Below, piece after piece: positions 6,205 through 11,302 of a stretch of DNA of 11,302 bases. Positions within the stretch are counted from its first letter, which is position 1. Every line of letters starts with the position of its first letter. The translations under genes were made by a program, and so were the position numbers. The stretch is from Clostridium sp. CAG:1024 (GTDB lineage Bacteria; Bacillota; Clostridia; Christensenellales; CAG-138): NCBI GenBank assembly GCA_000432015.1, contig HF985415.1, forward strand, positions 1 to 11,302. The letters run 5' to 3'. Under the pieces are notes generated by a model. The model was given only the letters and a program-made list of their open reading frames with translations, did no database searches and was not told the origin of the DNA.

Positions 6205-8955
6205 TTATTTGCCTTTGCCGCAGCAATTCTTGTATTTCTTTCCGCTGCCGCAGGGGCAGGGATCGTTTCTGCCGATCTGTGCGCGGGGATCCTTGCGCAC
6301 GGGTTTGTTGCCGCCCTCTGCGGGCGTATCGGTCGGTTTTGCGAGCTGCTCGCGCTGCACGGGGCGCTTCTTCACGGAGACGCGGAAGATCGTGCGCGCG
6401 GTCTCCTCGCGAATGGCCTCGACCATCGCGTCGAACATGTCGAAGCCCTCGGACGTGTAGGCGTTCACCGGGTCGCGCTGTGCGTAAGCGCGCAGGCCGA
6501 TGCCCTGCTTCAGCTCGTCCATCGCGTCGATGTGTTCCATCCAATGGGAATCCACGGTGCGAAGCAGCACAACGCGCTCGACCTCGCGCATATCGCCGCC
6601 CTCCGACGTGATCTCCTGCTCCTTTTTCTGATAGCAGTTGTCCGCAAAGGCGTGGACGCGCTCCTTGAGCGCATCGTGGGAGAGTCCCTCGAGCGCGGTT
6701 TCCGGGAAGGCCGTTTGCCGCGGAACGAACAAGAGGTCCGACACCTCGTTCGACAGCGCCTTGAGATCCCAGTCCGCTGCCGTTGCGTGCGCGTTTGCAT
6801 AGGAATCGATCATGGCGTCCAGCGTCGTGTGCAGCATGTCAAGGATGCTGCCGCGGACGTTTTCTCCCATAAGCACGCGGCGGCGCTGGCCATAAATGAT
6901 CTCGCGCTGCTTGTTCATGACGTCGTCGTAGCGCAGGACGTTCTTGCGGATCTCGAAGTTGTTCGCTTCGACGCGTTTCTGCGCGTTTTCGATCTGCTTG
7001 GTGACCATCTTCGCTTCGATGGGCATATCGTCGTCGGGATTCAGCCGCTCCATGAGCCCTGAAATGCGATCCGCGCCGAAACGCCGCATGAGCTCGTCCT
7101 CGAGCGAAACGTAGAACCGGGTGCTGCCAGGATCGCCCTGACGGCCCGCGCGGCCGCGGAGCTGGTTGTCGATTCGGCGGCTCTCGTGCCGTTCCGTACC
7201 GATGATGTGCAGGCCGCCGAGCTTCACGACCTCGTCGTGCTCCCGATCGGTCTCGGCCTTGAAACCGCTATACAGCGTCTGATAGCGGCTGCGGGCGGCG
7301 AGCACCTCCGCGTCGTCCGTTTCCGCGTGCCCGGTCGCTTCTTCGATGAGACCTTCGTCCAGACCTTCCTGACGGAGTGCACGCCGCGCAAGGAAGTCCG
7401 GATTGCCGCCCAAGAGAATATCCGTGCCGCGGCCTGCCATATTCGTTGCGATCGTGACCTGGTTCAGCTTGCCGGCCTGCGCGACGATCTCAGCTTCTTT
7501 TTCATGGTACTTTGCGTTCAGTACCTCGTGCCGGATGCCGCGGCGCTTCAAAAGCGCGGAGAGGTACTCGCTGCGCTCAACGGAGATCGTGCCGACGAGC
7601 AGCGGCTGCCCGGTCGCGTGGACCTGCTCGATCTCCCGCACGACTGCGCGGAATTTCCCCTCTTCGGTCGTGTAAACCGCATCGTTGCAGTCCTCGCGGA
7701 TCATGGGACGGTTCGTCGGGATCTCTACGACGTCGAGATCGTAGATATCCATGAACTCGGATTCCTCTGTTTTTGCGGTACCCGTCATGCCGGCGAGCTT
7801 GTCGAACATGCGGAAGTAATTCTGGAAGGTGATCGTTGCGAGCGTCTGGTTCTCGCGCTCGACCTTGACGCCCTCTTTTGCTTCGAGCGCCTGGTGCAGA
7901 CCCTCGTTGAAACGGCGGCCAATCATGAGACGGCCCGTAAACTCGTCCACGATGATGACCTGACCGTTCTGCACGACATAGTCCTTGTCGCGGACAAACA
8001 GCGCTCTTGCGCGCAGCGCCTGATAGATATAGTGGTTGAGCTCGGTATTCTCCGCGTCCGAGAGCGTAGCGACGCCGAAATACTGCTCAGCCTTTTTGAT
8101 ACCCTCCTGCGTGAGCTGCACGGTGCGCTTCTTGATGTCGCACTGGTAGTCGCCGTCCTCGGGAACCTCCTCGCCCATGAGCTGCTCCGTCTTGGACTGC
8201 TGCACAAGATCTGCGCCGCGGCGCAGCTTCTGTACGAACCGGTCCGCTTTTTCATACATGTCGGAGGATTCCTGCCCGGCGCCGCTGATGATGAGCGGGG
8301 TGCGCGCCTCGTCGATGAGGATGGAGTCCACCTCGTCGATGATGGCGTAGGACAGCTCGCGCTGCACCATCTGCTCCTTGTAAACGACCATGTTGTCGCG
8401 GAGATAATCGAAGCCGAACTCGTTGTTCGTGCCGTAGGTGATGTCTGCGGCGTAGGCCTCGCGGCGTTCGCCGCTGTCGAGCCCGTGGACGATGCAGCCG
8501 ACCTTCAGCCCGAGAAAACGGTGGATCTTGCCCATCCACTGTGCATCGCGCTTTGCAAGATAGTCGTTGACCGTGACGATGTGGACGCCCTTTCCCGCGA
8601 GCGCGTTGAGATAGGCGGGAAGCGTTGCAACGAGCGTCTTGCCCTCTCCCGTTTTCATTTCCGCGATGCGTCCCTGATGCAGCACCATGCCGCCGAGCAG
8701 CTGCACGTCGAAGTGCCGCATTCCGACGGTACGCACCGCAGCCTCGCGCACGGTCGCAAAGGCCTCGCACATGAGATCGTCGAGCGTTTCCCCTCGGTTC
8801 AAACGTTCACGGAAACGCACCGTTTGGCCGCGCAGCTCCTCGTCGCTCATTTTCTGCATCTCGGGCTCAAGCGCGTTGATGCGGGCGACGTAGGGGCGGA
8901 GTTTTTTCAGCCGGCTTTCGCTGCTGTTGCCGAGCAATGTATCGATCAGACCCAT
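6205..8955 (-). CDS. secA: Preprotein translocase ATPase SecA
   Basis: SecA is the motor that pushes preproteins through the SecYEG channel. This 916-residue copy has MKTGEGKT (100-107, Walker A), TYGTNNEFGFDYLRDNM (173-189), IIDEVDSILIDEARTPLIISG (205-225, Walker B/DEAD-like), the second helicase lobe with LRGRAGRQGDPG, and a C-terminal zinc-binding tail CPCGSGKKYKNCCG (900-913) that in other bacteria binds SecB or ribosomes. The start is ATG 8955, with AAAGGAGA 5 nt upstream. A longer frame reaching 9036 is excluded because it would begin inside the -10 box. prfB follows after 13 nt. This appears to be the main, full-length SecA rather than a short SecA2. Confidence 0.98.
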   Translation of the reverse strand: MGLIDTLLGNSSESRLKKLRPYVARINALEPEMQKMSDEELRGQTVRFRERLNRGETLDDLMCEAFATVREAAVRTVGMRHFDVQLLGGMVLHQGRIAEMKTGEGKTLVATLPAYLNALAGKGVHIVTVNDYLAKRDAQWMGKIHRFLGLKVGCIVHGLDSGERREAYAADITYGTNNEFGFDYLRDNMVVYKEQMVQRELSYAIIDEVDSILIDEARTPLIISGAGQESSDMYEKADRFVQKLRRGADLVQQSKTEQLMGEEVPEDGDYQCDIKKRTVQLTQEGIKKAEQYFGVATLSDAENTELNHYIYQALRARALFVRDKDYVVQNGQVIIVDEFTGRLMIGRRFNEGLHQALEAKEGVKVERENQTLATITFQNYFRMFDKLAGMTGTAKTEESEFMDIYDLDVVEIPTNRPMIREDCNDAVYTTEEGKFRAVVREIEQVHATGQPLLVGTISVERSEYLSALLKRRGIRHEVLNAKYHEKEAEIVAQAGKLNQVTIATNMAGRGTDILLGGNPDFLARRALRQEGLDEGLIEEATGHAETDDAEVLAARSRYQTLYSGFKAETDREHDEVVKLGGLHIIGTERHESRRIDNQLRGRAGRQGDPGSTRFYVSLEDELMRRFGADRISGLMERLNPDDDMPIEAKMVTKQIENAQKRVEANNFEIRKNVLRYDDVMNKQREIIYGQRRRVLMGENVRGSILDMLHTTLDAMIDSYANAHATAADWDLKALSNEVSDLLFVPRQTAFPETALEGLSHDALKERVHAFADNCYQKKEQEITSEGGDMREVERVVLLRTVDSHWMEHIDAMDELKQGIGLRAYAQRDPVNAYTSEGFDMFDAMVEAIREETARTIFRVSVKKRPVQREQLAKPTDTPAEGGNKPVRKDPRAQIGRNDPCPCGSGKKYKNCCGKGK

Positions 8956-8960
8956 GCCGG

Positions 8961-8968
8961 TCTCCTTT
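8961..8968 (-). promoter_or_regulatory. Ribosome binding site that sets the SecA start
   Basis: AAAGGAGA read leftward ends 5 nt before ATG 8955. It supports this start over the open frame that runs upstream to 9036. Confidence 0.8.
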
Positions 8969-9026
8969 CTTCGTTCGGCAGTCCGCAAAAATGAAGATAC
9001 GAACCGCACAATACTACTAATTTTAT

Positions 9027-9035
9027 AGTATAGCA
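9027..9035 (-). promoter_or_regulatory. Extended -10 promoter of the secA operon
   Basis: Read leftward, TGC (9035-9033) precedes TATACT (9032-9027), an extended -10 element. No good -35 box is visible 16-18 bp upstream. The predicted transcript start near 9020 gives a leader of about 65 nt. I see no convincing leader peptide in it. Confidence 0.6.
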
Positions 9036-9046
9036 CATTCTTTTCC

Positions 9047-9070
9047 GCCCGAAAAGGGCTGTATTCGGGC
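9047..9070. promoter_or_regulatory. Inverted repeat between the divergent secA and LOR/SDH-gene promoters
   Basis: GCCCGAA (9047-9053) and TTCGGGC (9064-9070) are perfect 7-bp inverted arms with a 10-bp centre. The dyad covers the -35 positions of both divergent promoters, neither of which has a consensus -35 box. An activator or repressor site is possible; this is inference from position and symmetry. Confidence 0.4.
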
Positions 9071-9077
9071 CAAATTG

Positions 9078-9086
9078 TGATATACT
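9078..9086 (+). promoter_or_regulatory. Extended -10 promoter of the LOR/SDH-domain gene
   Basis: TGA followed by TATACT (9081-9086) forms an extended -10 element; the -35 region is weak (GCTGTA at a 17-bp spacing). The predicted transcript start, 6-7 bp downstream, falls at or next to ATG 9093, so the message may lack a leader. Confidence 0.6.
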
Positions 9087-9092
9087 GGTAAC

Positions 9093-10211
9093 ATGAAGCA
9101 AAAAGAATTTGTTATGCCCGTTTACCGGGCGCCCGATTTTACGGAAGAACGCTTTGCGAACGCACCGGACGCCGCCTTTGCGGTCTGCGATATGGATGGC
9201 GTAGCGCCGGACGGCTATCACAGCACGTCCATGTACCCGGAGTATTTCAAGATCGACGGACAGTGGCGGCTTGCGGAGGAGAGCCGCATGGACTGCACCG
9301 TTGTGCTCAGAGATTCCGGCGTGTTGGATGTTGTGGAGCAGAGGAATCTGCGCACGGGCGACCGCGTTGCGCTCGGCCGCAGCGAGGACGGACACGAGGG
9401 CGTGTTTCTCCACGCGGACGGCTTCCATGAACTGGACGAGACGATAGCAGACCAGTTTGCATTCCGCGCGGGTCGTTCGCGCGAGACGGCGTTCTCCAAG
9501 GATTACGACCGTCTGTACGCCTTGCTTCGCCATGAACGGGAGCATGGCAATATCCTGTTCGTGATGGGACCGGCGTGCGCCTTTGACCACGACAGCCGCC
9601 TCGCCATGCAGTCGCTCATCGAGCATGGCTTTGTCCATGGACTGCTTGCGGGGAACGCCCTCGCGACGCATGACCTTGAGGCGGGACTGCTCGGCACGGC
9701 GCTCGGCCAGGACATCTATACCCAGCGCTCCATGCCGAACGGGCATTATCACCATCTTGACGTCATCAACAAGGTACGCAGAGCGGGTTCCATCCCGGCG
9801 TTCCTTGAGCGATACGGGGTGTCCGACGGGATTCTCTACGGACTTGTGAAGCAGAAGATACCCTTCGTGCTGACCGGATCCATCCGCGACGATGGGCCGC
9901 TGCCGGAGGTGTATGCGGACTGCTACGCTGGCCAGACCGCCATGCGCGGGCTTGTCAAAAAGGCGACGACCGTGATCTGCCTTGCAACGCAGCTCCACAC
10001 GATCGCAACGGGCAACATGACCCCGTCGTTCCGCGTGGTGGACGGCGTGATTCGGCCGGTCTATCTCTATGCGGTCGATATTTCCGAGTTCGTGGTCAAC
10101 AAACTCCGCGACCGCGGCAGCCTGTCCTCGATCTCCATGGTGACGAACGTACAGGATTTCGTCGTGAATCTTGAAAAGGGCGTTGTGGACGGAGCGGAAG
10201 ACGTGCGTTGA
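9093..10211 (+). CDS. LOR/SDH-domain protein (TIGR00300 type; ornithine cyclodeaminase / ArgZ-like)
   Basis: The 372-residue protein matches the conserved domain once named after lysine-ketoglutarate reductase/saccharopine dehydrogenase. In archaea and cyanobacteria it is tied to an NAD-dependent ornithine cyclodeaminase and to the C-terminal part of arginine dihydrolase (AgrE/ArgZ). Residues 28-120 form the N-terminal part (DGVAPDGYHSTSMYPEYF). Residues 155-360 form the Rossmann-like core with GPACAFDHDSRLAM (159-172), LLAGNALATHDLEAGLLGT (184-202), HYHHLDVINKVRRAGSI (218-234), GSIRDDGPLP (262-271) and LHTIATGNMTP (301-311). It lacks the N-terminal dihydrolase domain of the fused enzymes. 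Start is ATG 9093 or ATG 9114; neither has a good ribosome binding site. A likely reaction is ornithine to proline plus ammonia, by family inference only. Confidence 0.85.
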   Translation: MKQKEFVMPVYRAPDFTEERFANAPDAAFAVCDMDGVAPDGYHSTSMYPEYFKIDGQWRLAEESRMDCTVVLRDSGVLDVVEQRNLRTGDRVALGRSEDGHEGVFLHADGFHELDETIADQFAFRAGRSRETAFSKDYDRLYALLRHEREHGNILFVMGPACAFDHDSRLAMQSLIEHGFVHGLLAGNALATHDLEAGLLGTALGQDIYTQRSMPNGHYHHLDVINKVRRAGSIPAFLERYGVSDGILYGLVKQKIPFVLTGSIRDDGPLPEVYADCYAGQTAMRGLVKKATTVICLATQLHTIATGNMTPSFRVVDGVIRPVYLYAVDISEFVVNKLRDRGSLSSISMVTNVQDFVVNLEKGVVDGAEDVR

Positions 10212-10230
10212 CGTCCAAACGCCGGAAAAA

Positions 10231-10310
10231 AAGAAAGAAACGGACTGTTTCCGTAACGGGGAACCGCCGAAGAAAGCATCGGCGGCAAATCCCGACGGAC
10301 AGTCCGTTTT
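10231..10310. terminator. Long bidirectional terminator between convergent genes
   Basis: AAACGGACTG (10238-10247) pairs with CAGTCCGTTT (10300-10309). The stem continues with TCCGT/ACGGA, GGG/CCC and an inner CCGCCGA (10264-10270) with TCGGCGG (10279-10285), separated by small bulges. Rightward it ends in TTTT; leftward it is followed by TTTCTTTCTTTTTTT. It can thus stop both the LOR/SDH gene and the GNAT gene. Confidence 0.85.
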
Positions 10311-10328
10311 CGATTGCGTATGCGGCGT

Positions 10329-10769
10329 TTACAGATCGCGGACGAGCCATTCTGCTTCTGTCTGCCGGAACCCGCAGCTTTGAAACATTTTCCTGCTCTG
10401 CGCGTTGAAGGCATACACGTTTGCCGTGACCTGCGAACCCCCCTTTTCTTTTGCAAGACGCAGCATTTCCCGGATACAGCGCCTGCCGATGCCGCGGTTT
10501 TGCCAGGCTTTGCTGACGACGATCGCAAGCTCGCCGTTGTCGCGCAGCGTCACATCGCCGACCGGCTTGCCCCGGTATATGATATAGAAGCAATCGCCGT
10601 GCGTGCTGAGAAACGTGTACATCGCCTCGAGCCGTTCGGGGGAATAGACATGGTCGATGTTGTCGACCTGCTTGCACACATCCGCATCCTGATACCACGG
10701 AAGCGTGACCGCAGGATTCGGGTAATACGGGACGAGCGAAATGTCCGCGTCAACGAGGCGTTCTTTCAT
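10329..10769 (-). CDS. GNAT family N-acetyltransferase
   Basis: This 146-residue protein belongs to the Gcn5-related acetyltransferases, which move an acetyl group from acetyl-CoA to an amine. The acetyl-CoA-binding motif A is clear: ELAIVVSKAWQNRGIGRRCIREML (80-103), with the Q/R-x-x-G-x-G/A core at QNRGIG (90-95). Motif B follows with VTANVYAFNAQSRKMFQSCGF (114-134), where N122 and the final GF are typical. The N-terminal half, which sets the substrate, has no recognisable signature. GAGGAG lies 8-9 nt before ATG 10769. It has its own consensus promoter and stands alone, transcribed toward the LOR/SDH gene. Substrate unknown. Confidence 0.92.
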   Translation of the reverse strand: MKERLVDADISLVPYYPNPAVTLPWYQDADVCKQVDNIDHVYSPERLEAMYTFLSTHGDCFYIIYRGKPVGDVTLRDNGELAIVVSKAWQNRGIGRRCIREMLRLAKEKGGSQVTANVYAFNAQSRKMFQSCGFRQTEAEWLVRDL

Positions 10770-10788
10770 TCGTATGGCTCCTCAGGAA

Positions 10789-10811
10789 GGGGGGACGAAG
10801 GGAAGCCCCCC
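10789..10811 (-). promoter_or_regulatory. G6/C6 hairpin in the leader of the GNAT mRNA
   Basis: GGGGGG and CCCCCC (10811-10806 and 10794-10789 in the message) can form six G-C pairs around an 11-nt loop. The hairpin ends 4 nt before the GAGGAG ribosome binding site (10784-10779), so it could hinder ribosome loading or protect the message. Confidence 0.4.
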
Positions 10812-10829
10812 AGAAGATTTCGGGCAAAG

Positions 10830-10858
10830 AGTATATCGCGAAGCCGTGGACAAGTCAA
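10830..10858 (-). promoter_or_regulatory. Sigma-70/SigA promoter of the GNAT gene
   Basis: Read leftward, TTGACT (10858-10853), a 17-bp spacer and TATACT (10835-10830). Predicted transcript start is near 10823, giving a leader of about 54 nt that includes the G6/C6 hairpin. Confidence 0.82.
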
Positions 10859-10878
10859 CCGTGTATTCGTAGAAAGAC

Positions 10879-10916
10879 AAAAAAGGACCGTGCAGCCCGG
10901 TCAAGGAACTGCACGG
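10879..10916 (-). terminator. Rho-independent terminator of glutamate dehydrogenase
   Basis: Read leftward, CCGTGCAG (10916-10909) pairs with CTGCACGG (10895-10888) around a 13-nt loop, followed by TCC and six T (10884-10879). It lies about 46 nt past the stop codon. Confidence 0.88.
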
Positions 10917-10962
10917 CACAGGAGGGGGAAGAAGTAAGGTGTTGCCCGCGGAGCGAAAGCGA

Positions 10963-11302
10963 TCAGCAGACGCCCTGTGCGAGCATGGCCTCCGCGACCT
11001 TTTGGAAGCCGGCGATATTTGCGCCCGCGAGGAAGTTATCCGGCATACCGTATTCCTCCGCGGCGGAAGCAATCTGTTCGTAGATGCCGCGCATGATGTC
11101 CTGCAAACGGTGATCGACCTCGTCGAACGTCCAGCTGCACCGGATGGCATTCTGACTCATTTCAAGACCTGAGGTCGCAACGCCGCCCGCGTTTGCCGCC
11201 TTGCCCGGCACATACAGCACGCCCTTCGCCTGCAACACGGCCACCGCGCCCGGCGTACACGGCATATTCGCGCCCTCCGCAACGATGAGACAGCCGCTTG
11301 CG
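10963..11302 (-). CDS. gdhA: Glutamate dehydrogenase, C-terminal part (gene runs off the right edge)
   Basis: The visible 112 residues are the end of a hexameric glutamate dehydrogenase, which interconverts glutamate with 2-oxoglutarate and ammonia using NAD(P)H. The segment VAEGANMPCTPGAV, then VLYVPGKAANAGGVATSGLEMSQNA, then FDEVDHRLQDIM and GANIAGFQKVAEAMLAQGVC to the stop, follow the family end to end, including the conserved GKAANAGGVA cofactor-domain stretch. The first part of the gene lies beyond 11302. It resembles the NADP-type short (about 450-residue) enzymes, but the coenzyme cannot be settled from this fragment. Confidence 0.95.
   Translation of the reverse strand, partial: ASGCLIVAEGANMPCTPGAVAVLQAKGVLYVPGKAANAGGVATSGLEMSQNAIRCSWTFDEVDHRLQDIMRGIYEQIASAAEEYGMPDNFLAGANIAGFQKVAEAMLAQGVC

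Noticed and set aside
5178..6611. 477-codon open frame on the + strand
   Set aside because: It is antisense to prfB and the end of secA, and resembles no protein.
7186..8994. 602-codon open frame on the + strand
   Set aside because: It is antisense to secA, which is complete and carries all its family motifs. Long antisense frames are common in GC-rich coding DNA.
8956..9020. Leader peptide of the SecM type ahead of secA
   Set aside because: The 65-nt leader has no ATG-initiated frame with a ribosome binding site and no clear stem that would mask the secA start.
8956..9036. 27-residue N-terminal extension of SecA
   Set aside because: It would start inside the -10 box and upstream of the predicted transcript start; the ribosome binding site fits ATG 8955, where SecA proteins normally begin.

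Overview
The window looks like a chromosomal segment from a moderately GC-rich member of the Bacillota, most likely class Clostridia; this is inferred from gene content, not from a phylogeny. The supporting signs are strong AAGGAGG-type ribosome binding sites, consensus TTGACA/TATAAT promoters with 17-bp spacers, secA directly followed by prfB, a DUF2975/Xre pair of the kind known from Bacillus and clostridia, and a tRNA gene with encoded CCA. I see no phage, transposon, CRISPR array or defence system.

Layout, left to right. (1) A leftward NagZ-like family 3 glycoside hydrolase with a membrane anchor (64-1380) overlaps by ATGA the start of a further leftward gene cut by the window edge. (2) Its promoter lies back to back with the promoter of a rightward tRNA-Val(CAC) gene (1515-1591), which has its own terminator. 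(3) Positions 1634-2070 hold no convincing gene, only one tiny open frame in AT-rich DNA and a hairpin. (4) A leftward operon runs DUF2975 membrane protein, 75-residue Xre-type regulator, DUF4173-like polytopic membrane protein (4026 to 2071). It has a consensus promoter set among several palindromes. (5) A leftward operon runs secA, prfB, amino-acid kinase (8955 to 4228), from an extended -10 promoter to a strong terminator at 4172-4200. (6) Divergent from secA is a rightward gene for a LOR/SDH-domain (ornithine cyclodeaminase / ArgZ-type) protein (9093-10211). It ends at a long bidirectional hairpin shared with a convergent GNAT acetyltransferase gene (10329-10769). (7) The right edge holds the 3' end of a leftward glutamate dehydrogenase gene with its terminator.

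How the genes work together: secA and prfB are housekeeping genes for protein export and translation termination. The third gene of that operon is a glutamate 5-kinase-like protein without a PUA domain and with altered active-site spacing, so its substrate is uncertain. The kinase, the LOR/SDH protein and glutamate dehydrogenase all touch glutamate/ornithine/proline chemistry, but they are in separate transcription units and a functional link is only a suggestion. The DUF2975-Xre-DUF4173 operon is the best candidate for a poorly described system: a small regulator flanked by two membrane proteins of unknown function and probably autoregulated. Nothing here is clearly a wholly new system.
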